From assembly GCA_022432975.1 (NCBI GenBank), contig CM039503.1, forward strand, positions 49,331,259 to 49,395,258: 64,000 nt of DNA, in the 5' to 3' direction. Origin of the DNA: Begonia masoniana (lineage: Eukaryota; Streptophyta; Magnoliopsida; Cucurbitales; Begoniaceae). Each line of letters starts with the position of its first letter. Position 1 is the first letter of the stretch. Below are positions 1-17,013 of the stretch, piece after piece. The notes under the pieces were generated by a model, which was not told where the DNA came from, searched no databases, and worked only from the letters and a program-made list of their open reading frames with translations. The translations under genes and the position numbers were made by a program.

Positions 1-2
1 AG

Positions 3-125
3 TTGAGTAGCCAATATAGCATTGCTGGGTTTAGAAGATTCATTAATGAGTTTGGAGTGGATATCTTCAATCAGTACTCAATAGAACGTCATGTTAGGAG
101 ATACACCGACTTATGCATTCCTTAG
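3..125 (+). CDS. 3' end of an unidentified protein (partial, left edge)
   Basis: One reading frame is open from the window edge to a TAG stop at 123-125. It encodes about 40 residues rich in Arg, Tyr and Phe, ending RRYTDLCIP. I do not recognise the family. The composition looks protein-like, and the frame may belong to the same gene as the LYR-like exons just downstream, but no consensus GT donor lies near its end to join them. It could equally be the last exon of a different gene that begins outside the window. Confidence 0.35.
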   Translation: MSSQYSIAGFRRFINEFGVDIFNQYSIERHVRRYTDLCIP

Positions 126-185
126 CCTCTCCCCGCTGCTTGATCATAGTTCTAAAATTCCTACTGTTCTTCAATTGTTATGCAG

Positions 186-428
186 CAACACAATACAGAG
201 CTGGTAGTAGATATGGTGAGGCAGCAGTTTAGGAAGCACATGCACGAGACTGATCCAGAAAAGATTCCAAAAATTGAAGGATGAGTATGGTTTTCCAGTT
301 TATACTACATTTCGACATCTGATTTCAACATCTTTCACAAATTTTCTCTTGTTAACAGTGCAGCTAGGGGACTTATAAACCACATCCTATACGAATCTGA
401 GAAACTTTCAGGCCGGAAATTCAGCTAG
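186..428 (+). pseudogene. LYR-like small mitochondrial protein, last two exons, 1-nt frameshift
   Basis: Two exons (186-284 and 359-428) are joined by a 74-bp intron with GT at 285-286 and AG at 357-358. They encode a short helical C-terminus: first exon TELVVDMVRQQFRKHMHETD, second exon ending SEKLSGRKFS before TAG at 426-428. An aromatic/basic helix, then a TD-x-EKI segment, then a second helix resembles Complex1_LYR proteins, which are small mitochondrial assembly factors. The family call is my inference from pattern and is tentative. The reading frame breaks near 266-267, where one extra C shifts the frame into an early stop; without it the exon-exon phase is correct. This could be a real pseudogene or a base-calling error. 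The 5' part of the gene is outside the window or not recognised. Confidence 0.4.
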
Positions 429-1044
429 AACTCTCCGTTATATTTGGAGACAAGGAGAGGAAACTCTTCGGTTAGCATGCTCAATGAAGTTTGTGCGAGA
501 GGCTTGTTCTTCACTCAAATAAGTGCTTGTTTTTCTCATGGACACTAGTCTGTCCCTACTATTCAATTTAATGGAACTTGTGGACTGAAGTCATGTTCCT
601 AATGTTCTTACATGCTGCATTTTGGATGACATTCAAATCAAACATTTATGTGACCCGAATTGGATGGCAAATAAAATGAATGCAACGCCGTTTTGTTTGA
701 TGATTTACAGGCAATAATTACTTCCCACGTCATAAAACAAAGAAATCATCAGCCAAACATGATTTAATAAGTCCACAAAAATGAAATGAAACTACTATTA
801 AAGAAAAAAGTATCTGTATGTTCAATTACTTTGATGGGAAATGATCAGAACAAAATGAGCAAAAGATTTCCTGTAAATTTCAGGCTTTCAGCAGCCACTA
901 GACCCCAAAGAAAACATGAGATGATTACATGTACAGCCCCCAACATAACACAAAGAAGGATTATGCTGTGGACGTCGAATCAAATAACAAACATACAAAA
1001 ATCAACCTTTGAGAGTGAAACATTGACAATCATACCATCGTTGT

Positions 1045-4017
1045 TCAGGTTTTCGAATTTGTATCCTTGTTGTACAGCTGCAGTGCTCTGGGATCAAGAG
1101 GAATTGTTCCGACGGTCAGAATAGGAGATGTTTTGGAAAAGCCGTTTACTTTTACAGGCATTGAACCGACTGTAACCACATCTGTATATTTATGAGGAAC
1201 AGAAGCAGTAGATGATCTAGACTCAACCTGCTCCTGCCCGGCACTCCTCGAACCAACAGTTGAAGTAGAAGTGGCATCCCCTTTGGTTTCTTTTACTACA
1301 ACCTTGCCATTTTCCTTTGTAGAATTAATCAGTTCAGAACTTGGAACTGAACCTATTTTTACTTGACTTAGATCATCAATGAGCTCATCAAGCTTCTTAG
1401 ATTCAGTCTGGGCGAACTCTGCAACAGAATTAAGCTTGCGTGGTGGATCCATGACAGGTGGAAAAAATGGGCCGTGCATGCTTCGAATGCGTAATCTGGC
1501 TTTTTCATCCAGCATGAGTTTCTGTCGATTTTCATAGTACATGAAGTCGTCAAGTAAAGAAGTCTTCAATGTGTGATTTTTAAATATTTTCAACATCTCC
1601 AGGCCTTTCTTGAAAGAGATCTGCAAATGGACAATTATTGAATCAATATCACCAAATTAAATTCTACGGGTTAAGTATAATATTTTAATGAACAAAATGT
1701 AGAAGGGCACGAGCAAGCTACAAAAAATGCTCAACTCCACAAGCAAACAACACTCAAAATCCCTAACCAAATAAGAGTGCTACATACATGAACAGTAAAA
1801 CTGTCTACATTAAACTAGTCCACGCAAAGCTTGCATGCAAGCATGATGCGCCTACCAAATTTTAGGACTAAATTTCACATCCCAATAATACCCCACAACC
1901 TGCATGCAAGCATATTGCACAAAACATTGGAGCATACCTCTTGTGTATCTCTGCTATTAGTCACTGGCTTGTTTTCATTATTCTCTAATATGATGTGCCT
2001 AAAGTTGGTGTTCGATACGTCTTTAATGATGTGCCACTTGACTGGAAAGCTTCCACTCCATTTGTCCTGCTGCCAAAAATCCATATCCTTGTTGAAATCA
2101 ACTGGGCCAGTAATCTCTGCAACACCACAGAATTGACCGCTTGCATTGACCTGCAAAGAGAAAATCCGAAGTCAGCAACAAAGACAAGAATTACCTCCCC
2201 AGGAAGGTAAAGATATTGTAAGACAAAAATTCTGCAATCAACTGCCAACAAATATACTTACAGAATAAAATAGGAAAATGGGGCAGCCATTAGGTTTTCC
2301 GTTGGCAATTCTAAGTGCGTCTTCATAAGCACTGTTCAGTTTCTTGTTCCCATGTGGGGTAGAAGACCAAACATTATATTTAATGCTCTTGTGTACGTCA
2401 TCCTCACTATATGATTTAATAACAAAAAATTTAGCATCCACATAATCAATAGGGAAATCATTTTCATTGTACTGATCCGAGCAGATTATGATAGTTCCAT
2501 CTTCATTGCTATCGGAAGCCTTGGTTGAGAACGCTCTAACTGCAAGTTCATTTCTTGATCTGTTTACTCTTGGACCTCTATTCTGCTCACTCATTGTATC
2601 TGAAATATTTATATCATTGTTAACCCAACCAATCTTAGGTCGAAGTTTACTAACTGCAACCCGCCCATTAGCATTTTGTCCAAAGTCGGAGGCACCATTA
2701 TTAAAAGGAATAGATGCTTTAATTTGATTGTGCGGATAAGGAAATTTTCCATTTGATATGTTATCGACTGGGTCGAGAAGAACCAGAATAATTATTACCC
2801 TGTGAGAAAAAAATTGGAACAATAACTATCAGTACTGGACCTCCGTAATCACTAACTCAAAAGAAACAAATAAAGAGAGAGAGAGAAAGGAAATAAATCA
2901 CCAAGGTACCTGACGAACGTGTGATGAAACTGGACCTTGAAAACTGCCAGCAGAAATGCCTCCGCGTTTCACTGATTGATTGCTAGATCCAACATTATTT
3001 CTTAGCGCTTCTGGTACTGGCCTGGATAAGGAATTTATTTGGTTCGAGGTATGTTTTGAAGGATTGCTAGAAAAGGATGCCAGAACTTACAGTTTTGGAC
3101 CCTCGTTCATTTGATTTAATGACTGGTACATTCATGAAGGTTTCAGGTGAATTAATTGGAACAATATCTGGCTGAACAGCAATAGGTACATAAGCAGGTG
3201 AAGAGACAGAATTTTGATACGATATGGGATAGTATGGTTGGGCTCCTACAAATGGGCCATCAACTCCCATCATAGCGCCAGGTATGTAAGGATTGTATGG
3301 GTTGTATTGAGACTGTGCATATCCATAGTTAGGTGTATAATATACATAAGACAAAAATTCATTTTGTGCACCCTGGCAATAGAAAAATAGAAAATTAAAA
3401 CCTTAAAACGGAAGTATCGTTTCAGAACCAGAGTATTGATTTGGAGACGTGGTGTAACCTACCGTGTACTGGGCATCAGGACCATCTATACCAAAAACCC
3501 TATGGTGGTCCTCCCATTCTCCGGGTGATTCATACCCTGGTGTATTCAACCACAACATACAAATTAAATATCATGTAGCACTACCAAAATAAAATAGCAC
3601 ATAGTTAGGCATTAACCATTTGTTTTTCAATAACTGGAGTAATGCATGATGTACAATAACCCTCAGCATGGTAAAGCATTCAAAATTACCTGTACAGTAA
3701 TATCCAAAGTTGGTGGCAGAAGGATAGTACATTCCCTGATCAGCAACAAAGTCAGGAACTCCTTCGTTGTACATTGCTTCACTTTGTTCGATAAGTGGAC
3801 TTGTTAAATGAATGTTTGATTCAACACCTGGCATCTGAGTGCCACAAGACACAGATTATGAATGTGTGGCCTCACAGATGGAAAAAGATGAGGGAGAAAC
3901 TGGGGCTACTATAGCTATTAAAAAAAATTGATTATTGACTATAATTATATGCCTGTAAAAATTTTATACCATATAAGTTTCTGTGTTTCCAAATTCAGAA
4001 ACATCATACATCTCCAT
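1045..4017 (-). CDS. YTH-domain m6A RNA reader, ECT (plant YTHDF) family
   Basis: Seven coding exons read on the minus strand: 4017-3970, 3834-3690, 3536-3463, 3372-2910, 2799-2262, 2150-1938 and 1620-1045, about 684 residues. The N-terminus is a Tyr/Pro/Gln/Asn-rich low-complexity region (for example [19 protein letters not shown]), as expected for ECT proteins, where it is thought to drive condensation and partner binding. The YTH domain lies in the 2262-2799 and 1938-2150 exons and shows the three tryptophans of the m6A pocket ([17 protein letters not shown]) and [13 protein letters not shown] proteins bind m6A in mRNA in the cytoplasm. Exon junctions are GT-AG with matching phases except for two places in which one extra base breaks the frame (about 3087-3090, and a GGG run at 2770-2772). 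Removing one base at each gives a total divisible by three. The start ATG at 4017 is the first Met of a leader-spliced exon and could be preceded by more coding sequence. Confidence 0.9.
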
Positions 4018-4674
4018 TTCTTGGCTGCCACCACTACAGAATCCAATGGGTGAAACATGAGCATATAATGCATGGTAAGCACAAGAAAGTAAAATACAAG
4101 GGTGACATTAAACCTAAAGGCAACAGGAAATAAAGTAAAGGTGGTCACCATGTTAAAGAACACGTGATCCAATGAGAAAAAGAAAAATCCAATCAAGAGA
4201 AATCAAACCAGTTTGAAATTTCAGTCTTTTCTATTGCCGAATTATTTAAAAACTAGTTTCGAAAAAACTCCATGAGTTAGCTATCAGTTCGATAACGAAA
4301 TAGAAAGTGATTCAACGCATGAAGAAAAAGAACACTGACGAATCGTCAAAACCCCAAACGAACACCTAAAATGGAATAGGAAGGGGAAAAATACATAGTA
4401 TAAAATCCAAGAGCCAAAAAACTCTCTCAAAAACAAAAAACTAAAGACCAGAAGCATCACATACTCCACACGCAACAAAAAACCACTACTACGGAAAAAA
4501 ACAAAAGCTTAAATCCCAATCAGCTCACTAACTCAACATGCCTCAAGATCAATCGAAGACATTCAAAATCATTCATCTACGAGCAGAAAAACCAAAGAGA
4601 CAGCTAAATAAACGATTTAGAAAAACCGAAAGCTCCTCCAAAACAATAACAAAAAAAAGGGGAGAAATAGGTAC

Positions 4675-4880
4675 CAGAAGTTCACTGACTCAGGCCATGA
4701 AAGACACAGAAACGCTTAAGCGGCAGATATTGAAAAGGGAGAAAGCAGAACGGAATTGGAGCGACATTATTCGTATTTGTAAGAAGACGCGCCTAAGGAA
4801 CCCTAACCATTGGAGAGACAGAAGGGGGAAGGAAGGGAGAGACTTGGACAAGAAGGCGGTTGTGGCGCACGTAAGAGATC
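4675..4880 (-). other. 5' UTR exon and promoter-proximal region of the YTH gene
   Basis: A consensus donor on the minus strand (CTG|GTACC, GT at 4674-4673) pairs with an acceptor before 4033, which defines a ~640-bp leader intron ahead of the first coding exon. The exon's 5' limit near 4880 is a guess from the switch to promoter-like sequence. Plus-strand frames here are antisense shadows. Confidence 0.5.
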
Positions 4881-4899
4881 AGAAACGCGGAAAGAGATT

Positions 4900-6240
4900 A
4901 TTCCCACCCACTGATACGTTGCGTTTTATTGCTGTTTCTAAATGTCCAAACTACCCCTCCTATATTCTCTTCAAACGACGTCGTTTGAAGTAGTTGTGAA
5001 ATACAATTCTAGGTTGGTGATGGCCTTCGTTGACTGATAAATTAACCACTTATTCGAAGCTTACGTGTATTTGAGGTAATCACAAAATAATAAAAAATTA
5101 TTATTAATTATTTTATTTTCTGAATAAAGAGCTTACTTTTAGTTCTATCACACTTTAGAAGTTGCAGCCTTTGAGAAATTTTTCGAGAGCAACTCAAAAT
5201 TGATTGATGGAAAAGGTAGATTCAAACCAAGAGCAATGTCGGGTTGGCATCAAAATCGATCTAAACAACAACAAAACGAAAGAAGCGATTTTCCGAGAAG
5301 TCTGTTAACTCATAATTCTCAGATTGACATGCCGCCAATTCATTCGTGTCGATCTCCTAATCTTTTGTCAAAACAAGTTTTTCGAGCAAGAACATTAATG
5401 GTAGAGATGATAAAGATCAATCTTATTAAATTCTTTAGATTTGTGTATTGGGTGCTAAGGACTTTGAACTTTCCTTGTATAAATTAAAAAAGGGCTATGA
5501 GGAAATAGGGAAGGAAGCTTCCTTTGGAGTAGGTCTCAACTATTATAACATATACTTTGACACAACTGCGTTAATTAATGGGCGTCTGAGGAGATTGGAA
5601 GAAGAGAACAAGACCCACCCAGAGTAATATGCAAGAACAAAATTATTCTTTTAATTTATTTAAATTTAAAACAAAATTAAAATAATAATTGAAGAAAAAG
5701 AAAGGTAGAGAATTTTCAACTCAAAATGTGATGGAATTTTTACCTTTTGCCATGGCGAGTGTGCAGAGAAAGGATCTGATTCCAAGCTCTTTTTGTTGTT
5801 TGCATGCAAAAAAACCCTGCAAATCTCTTCTATTTTTAGATAAAATAATCAAGAAATCAAAAAGTTCTATAATCTCTAGCTTCGAAAAACTTACTTCTCC
5901 CTTATCTAAAATTCATACATCAATCTTTCAACAACATTAAATCTTCAAGCACTACCAAGTTCAATTAATCACCACTGAAAACTTGTAACATCAAAAATGA
6001 ATTCAATTCAAGCACTTTAAGAAGGCTTTCCAAAATTCACATTCAAAATCACCCCCCTTAGTTACCACGAGTCACAAAGCCGAAATGACTAACTCTTGCT
6101 CTGTCTTCTGTCCTCTACTACCAGTAACCCCATTACCTGTGCTCGAAACCATCACCATAAAATTGAAGCTGACCGGTCAATTGAGCGACGGTCATAATCA
6201 AAGAGCTCGTTCAACCGGGCCAACAATCTGCATATTAAAA
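4900..6240. other. Intergenic spacer between YTH gene and helicase gene
   Basis: This is AT-rich sequence with no recognisable protein domain. It should contain the upstream region of the YTH gene and the 3' UTR of the helicase gene, both transcribed on the minus strand. Short open frames at 5200-5487 and 5689-5940 look like chance frames: no family similarity and AT-driven composition. Confidence 0.6.
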
Positions 6241-6255
6241 TAAGAAACACCTCCT

Positions 6256-7273
6256 TCAAGAATTGATAACGGTTTCAGCACCGTCTACTGCAGTCTCTGG
6301 ATAGCCAGGCACAGCGCTTTCAACCACAGGCAGCTGACCCATATCACTGGTTTCTAAGACTGCGTTACCGTCCTTGACAGGAGGCTTGGTAAACATAGCA
6401 GATTCAGATGTGGTTCCAAGTTTTGGAGATTTACTATTCTCTTTATCAATGTTTTGAGCGTGAGGCCTCTCAAGGCTTCGGCTTCGGCTGCGGGTATGAC
6501 CTCTAGACCAGCTGCGGCTGCGGCTTCGACTTCGACTCCGGCTCCGGCTCCTACTCCAGCTCCTACTGCGGCTGCGGCTGCTGCGGCTGCGGCTGCTACT
6601 ACGACTTCTACTGTAACCCCATGTTCGAACTCTTTCAGGACTACGGCTGTAACTTCTGCCCCTGCTCCTATCAGAAATGTCTCTTCTGTTGTCAAATCGA
6701 CCTTGCGCACGGCCTCGGCCTCGGCCTCGTCCATGTCCATCGATAGTGTTATACCGGTTGTTTGGGCCACTAAAACCGCCATCCCTCATCCCACCACGGC
6801 CACTAAAACCGCCATCCCTCATCCCACCACGGCCACTAAAACCGCCATCCCTCATCCCACCACGGCCACTAAAACCGCCATCCCTCATCCCACCACGGCC
6901 ACTAAAACCGCCATCCCTCATCCCACCACGGCCACTAAAACCGCCATCCCTCATCCCACCACGGCCACTAAAACCGCCATCCCTCATCCCACCACGGCCA
7001 CTAAAACCGCCATCCCTCATCCCACCACGGCCACTAAAACCGCCATCCCTCATCCCACCACGGCCACTAAAACCGCCATCCCTCATCCCACCACGGCCAC
7101 TAAAACCGCCATCCCTCATCCCACCACGGCCACTAAAACCGCCATCCCTCATCCCACCACGGCCACTAAAACCGCCATCCCTCATCCCACCACGGCCACT
7201 AAAACCGCCATCCCTCATCCCACCACGGCCACTAAAACCGCCATCCCTCATCCCACCACGGCCACTACGATCA
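6256..7273 (-). pseudogene. Tandem partial copy of helicase C-terminus (RGG array, RS tail, original stop)
   Basis: Positions 6348-6770 repeat 7274-7692 almost exactly and encode the same NNRYNT...RS...KSPKLGTTS segment, so the end of the last helicase exon is present twice with a period of about 926 bp. This copy keeps what looks like the ancestral tail ([15 protein letters not shown] ... ETVINS) and the stop at 6256-6258. It is preceded by 15 perfect 33-bp RGG units instead of the single-copy linker [16 protein letters not shown] seen in the upstream copy. The frame from the helicase does not run into this block: a 1-nt deletion and the junction near 7264-7276 both break it. It may be 3' UTR of the helicase transcript, an alternative terminal region, or an assembly collapse/expansion. 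Confidence 0.8.
6769..7263 (-). repeat. Minisatellite, 15 identical 33-bp units encoding [11 protein letters not shown]
   Basis: Unit starts fall at 6769 + 33n for n = 0 to 14, and I see no substitution between units. Each unit is 11 codons ([11 protein letters not shown]), an RGG-box repeat, and matches the 1-2 units of the same motif present in the helicase exon at about 7810-7870. Because 33 is divisible by three, all frames stay open through the array, which creates long antisense frames that are not genes. Confidence 0.97.
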
Positions 7274-7279
7274 TGGTTT

Positions 7280-12724
<5,445 letters not shown>

Positions 12725-13299
12725 GGCTAATTTACCAACAGGCTACAGCAGTTCATGAAACAAATTAGCTAACATAACAGGAATCATGCCAATTAATATT
12801 GAGAGGTGGTAAAGCGCATAACTTCAACTTTTTGAACCTTAATTTTGATTACCCTTTTTAAAAAATCAAAACAAAATGGCCAATATCATGCCCTGACAAC
12901 TTTTCTACTTTCAAAGCATCACGTGCTAAACTGGAAAATCCACTGCCCAACTTCCATTCATCTCATCTAGTAATTTTTCATAACCAAACAGAAGCATGCA
13001 ACATGAGTAAAACTGTGGCACGCAAACCCATTAACCAAGTTTTAGTAAAGAAACAGAAGAAAAATAGAAAGAAAAGTTCGCAATTCCGAATAGAGCCATG
13101 AATTCACTTGCAAGGGCGGGAAGAAACAATAAAAACCATTAATTTAGATCAATACATGCAGTAAGTGCTCCAGCACACGAGTTACGGCCGAAAATCACAG
13201 ACCATCGAATCAACGCAATACCATTCCCAAAAATCTCCAAAGAGTATTCAGAGGATAAAATCGAAAAGCAAAAACTAACATATGAGAAATGAAATAACA

Positions 13300-13400
13300 C
13301 TACCTGGCCGATGATTCGATTCTGAAAACGGAAAACGAAACAAGAAACCCTAGTTGGGAAGGCAGAAAGGTTTTGTAGCACTAGCAAGAGAGGTTGACAG
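13300..13400 (-). other. 5' UTR exon of helicase gene
   Basis: A donor on the minus strand (CAG|GTAGTG, near 13304) and an acceptor shortly upstream of the ATG at 12724 suggest a leader exon and a ~560-bp leader intron. The exact transcription start is not visible. Confidence 0.45.
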
Positions 13401-14696
13401 AGAGCCTGGGCCTTTCAAAAGCCAATCTATGTTGAAGAAACAATCGACCTTCGACGCTACACGTGGCAAATTCAGGCCCGGCCCATTTTTACAAGATCAA
13501 CCAACTTCAATAATATATTCATTTATATTAATATTTTATATTCAAAGGAACTTATGAGGATAAATTAATTAAATATTATTATTCATTAATAAAAAATAAA
13601 TAAATGAATGAATTTAATACTCATGTCCACTAGTTAAACACCTCAATCTTTATTTAGTATAAATTAATAAACTTGTAATTTATATTATAAGTATTTTTTT
13701 CCTAAATATATGATTTTATTTGTAAGCTTTTCGTGCAATGTTTGATTTTAGGGTAAAGTATAATTTGACTTCTAAACTATAGTGAAAAAAATAATTTTTA
13801 TCGTAAACTTCGATAATTGGCAAAAACAACCTTAATGTAAGAGTAATAGGCAATTCACCCCCTACCCTGACATTTTCTATTAAAATGACTTGTTTTCATC
13901 ACTTGTTATATTTTACTTCCAAAAATAGTCCTTGTCCCTGCGGCTTCTCCACTGCATCGTCTTCTTCTTCAGCCTGCTCAGAGCAGTACACTTGTAGAAA
14001 TCCTAATCCACATCCGAAATCGATAATTTCTCACGCCTATAGTGAAGCAATTGATTGAAAAGCCTGCAAAAAGAAGCGATTCCTTGCTCTCTTGTATCAA
14101 GGTTCCGACAAGCTACAGCGATCTAAACAACCAGGGGATATGATCAAATTCATTCTTTTGGATTCTTGCTAAAACGCCTGATCTTGTTGATTTCATCAAC
14201 GACAATCTTCTCTCCATCTTCGACATTCTGGGATTGTGTTACAAAGTCGAACCCCGTTGATTTTCAACGCCATTTTCAGCCCCCGTCAAGCTTTTTATAA
14301 CTCTCTTTACAACCTGAGCAGATTCCATCTCCTGTTTGTAGAGCATTTCTCTAACAATCTAAATTTTCCTTTCATCCCCTTCCAACGGCGTCAATCGCTA
14401 AGTGATTTGATTCTCCTTCTAAGACTGTACTCCCTTATATTTTTTCTTTATTATTATTATTTGTAGATGTAAATCGACTATTTCTTATGTCCCTGTTTAT
14501 TTCTATTTGCAAGTTATTGTTTTTCACATTCTGTAACTTTACAGTGTATTCTTTTCAACTTATATTCGACTATTTTTCATAGTATTTTCATAAAAACTTG
14601 TGACAATATGATGATCTTTAAATTTATAATATTTTTTCATTGACATTTCTATCTTTTTTATTATCGTCATATTGCAATACATTAGTTTATATTTGT
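13400..14696. other. Intergenic, AT-rich; no gene recognised
   Basis: Upstream side of the helicase gene. 13930-14400 is less AT-rich and pyrimidine-biased with short open frames, which could be a remnant of a transposed gene fragment, but I cannot assign it. No domain or RNA gene seen. Confidence 0.5.
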
Positions 14697-14866
14697 TAAT
14701 TTTTGGGAAAAGTTTAATTTAGACCCCAACGTATGGGATCAATGGTCATTTGATACATAACGTTTTTTTTGTACCCAATCAAACCCTATCATATAAAACG
14801 TTTACAATTTAAATCCTCCTATCAATTTTTCAGTTAAATTTGACATAAGTCTTTCAAAATGTCCAA

Positions 14867-14870
<4 letters not shown>

Positions 14871-14936
<66 letters not shown>
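14871..14936. repeat. (CT)n microsatellite inside left TIR of first MULE
   Basis: An uninterrupted run of ~33 CT units at the inner edge of the TIR. A shorter, imperfect GA tract occupies the mirrored position at about 15739-15768. Confidence 0.97.
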
Positions 14937-14939
<3 letters not shown>

Positions 14940-15323
14940 CAGAGGATTACAAATTATTCAAATAATCTACAGCTCGAACAGATCGGAGCTTGAATCATTT
15001 GGAGAAAGGGGGATCAGTGGAAAAAAATTGACGATTGACATTGCGGGAGAAAATTGACGATTTTTTTCTCCACTTCTCCACTCTAGTCCAAGTTGAAACA
15101 GAAGGTCAAGCCAAGAAATTACAAACCAATCAACCTATTTGGCTTCCGCTCCATTGAAATCAGAGACGTGAAAGCTTTAGTTTCTACGAGCATAAGCTTC
15201 ATAACACTCAGTAGTAAATACCTAATATAAACCCAAACCCAAATACAACCAACAAACGTGGAACTTCGACATTCCATCAGTAATGAAAAACCAAGTAAAA
15301 CTGTAAATAAAAGGCTTGCTTCT

Positions 15324-15560
15324 TTAACAAACCTTCTTGGTGCTCGATCGTGACAATCTCCGGTCTACTGCTTGTAACTCATATCGTAAGCTCTGATTCT
15401 CCTCTTGTAATCGATCATACGCTAGAAGAAATCCTTCAGATTGCTGCTTCTGCCGTGCTCAACTCTTTTGTTTTCGTCTCAATTTCAGACTCCAATTCTT
15501 TGAGTTTTGCTCGCAACATAGATGTTTCATCCTCCACTGATGGGCCTAAGCTCATTTTCT
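15324..15560 (-). pseudogene. Captured BAP31-like ER protein fragment inside the MULE
   Basis: The minus strand encodes first MLRAKLKELESEIETKTKEL and then, one frame over, QQSEGFLLAYDRLQEENQSL followed by a Ser/Lys-rich end (SRSSTKK) and a stop at 15324-15326. This coiled-coil pattern with KQSEGFLLEYDRL-like text is the cytosolic C-terminal part of BAP31/BAP29-type ER membrane proteins. The two parts are out of frame at about 15455, with several codons missing at what was probably an exon junction. The N-terminal transmembrane region is absent, so it cannot make the original protein. The family call rests on recalled pattern. Confidence 0.7.
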
Positions 15561-16423
15561 CACAAGGACTAAGCTTCAAGCTCGCCTGAATCATTTCTCC
15601 GGTGGAGAAAGGGGGAGGGTTTGTAAATCAAAAGACGGTCGGAGAGGCTGACGATTGACATTGCGGGAGATTGGAGGTAGCTTGAAGCTTCCATGTGAGA
15701 AAAAAATGGTGGGTTTGGAAGCGTACAAGTGTGAAAAAATGAGAGAGAGAGAGAAGAGAAAGAGAGAGTAAAAGGGTAATTTGGACATTTTGAAAGACTT
15801 ATGTCAAATTTAACCGAAAAATTAACGGGAGGATTTAAATTGCAAACGTTTTATAAGATAGGGTTTGATTGGGTACAAAAAAATGTTAGGTACCAAATAG
15901 CCACTGACCTCATACGTTGGGGTCTAAATTGAACTTTTTCCTAATTTTTTTTACCAAAAATTTGAGAGCAATAACCATCCCAATATATTCCCCCAACCAA
16001 AAAAAAAAACTCATTGAAATATGTGTATTTTTTTTTAATTTTTTCCGATACTTTAAATATTTTCAATTAAGAACTTAGTATTGTTCCTATATACTAAAAT
16101 GAAATAAGTATAAATCTAACTATCTCATGCAAATAATTCACTAATTGCCAATTATGTCATTAAAGACGCGCACGTGATCGGCACGTGCCATCGCCTTGTA
16201 TCGTATCATATCTAACATTATATAAAAGTGAATTTCTTAATTTCTCATAATATTTAAAGGGAAAAGTATCATTTAGACTCCAACGTATGAGGTCAGTGAC
16301 CATTTAGTACCTAACGTTTGTTTTGTACTCAATCAAATCCTAACGTATAAAACGTTTGCAATTCAAACCCTGCCGTCAATTTTTCAGTTAAAATTGACAA
16401 ATGTCTTTTTAAAATTACCAAAC

Positions 16424-16462
<39 letters not shown>

Positions 16463-16578
16463 TTGACAATGGATTGGAACTGATCTCCTCCATTATTGAA
16501 TAGTTTGGAGAGAGCTTTAAGCGAAACCTAGCTTAAACCCAAATTTTCAGTGACGATGAGCCGGAAATCAGTCGGTCT

Positions 16579-16754
16579 CAGTTCCCAAACAATTTTTTGT
16601 TCGGAACGAGCACTTCTGCGTATCAGGTACTTTTCTTCTCTTTTTTATTTTCTTGGTGGCTTAGTTTCTGAAATTTTGATGGGATAGATTGAGGGAGGAT
16701 GTCTTGAAGATGGCAGAGAGCACTCCAACTGGGACGTTTTCAGCCATATTCCTG
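16579..16754 (+). pseudogene. Captured GH1 beta-glucosidase N-terminal exons with retained intron
   Basis: Exon A (16579-16626) encodes QFPNNFLFGTSTSAYQ and ends at a GT donor. A 61-bp intron ends with AG at 16686-16687. Exon B (16688-16754) encodes IEGGCLEDGREHSNWDVFSH and ends IPG before another GT. These are the first two conserved blocks of plant family-1 glycoside hydrolases. Retention of the intron shows the capture was at DNA level, not via mRNA. The catalytic acid/base and nucleophile glutamates lie in later exons and are absent, so it is inactive. An unrelated open stretch starting ATG at about 16773 (MEFDVDDFFDFSDEVL) may be a second captured piece. Confidence 0.88.
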
Positions 16755-17009
16755 GTAAATAACAACCGTCGAAAATGGAGTTCGACGTCGATGACTTCTT
16801 TGATTTTTCCGACGAAGTGCTTAATTTACAGTGGGTTAGCAAATTCTTTGAATTTCAAGTAGGGTTTTAGCAGCATTATGATTGATAATAAGCTGTAATT
16901 AGATTGAGTTTATGCTTAAATTTTGGGTAAAGTTTGAATCTGTTTGTGCGCTCACCATCGAAGAATTTCTTCAATTATTATACATCAATTTGGCCAATTT
17001 TCTATCTTC

Positions 17010-17013
<4 letters not shown>

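Larger units (their letters stand above)
14705..15941. mobile_element. Mutator-like non-autonomous element (Pack-MULE) carrying a BAP31-like gene fragment
   Basis: The left end (14705-14934) and right end (about 15742-15941) are ~200-bp imperfect inverted repeats, each bounded inside by a CT/GA microsatellite. The 8-bp sequence TAATTTTT flanks both ends (14697-14704 and 15942-15949), consistent with the 8-9-bp TSD of Mutator-like elements. The interior has no transposase. It holds a fragment of an ordinary plant gene in minus orientation (see 15324-15560). Long TIRs, the TSD and a captured exon piece fit the Pack-MULE class. The TIRs are related to those of the element at 16259-17250. Confidence 0.88.

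Noticed and set aside
3069..3090. A 22-bp GT-AG intron in the YTH gene that would mend the frame
   Set aside because: Too short for plant splicing, and the phases do not match. A single-base indel explains the frame better.
4538..4993. Lys/Arg-rich plus-strand frame of 151 codons
   Set aside because: Lies antisense over the leader intron and 5' UTR of the YTH gene; composition only, no domain.
5200..5940. Small genes in the spacer
   Set aside because: Short frames without similarity, conserved motifs or splice context.
15350..15589. 79-codon plus-strand frame
   Set aside because: Antisense of the captured BAP31-like fragment.
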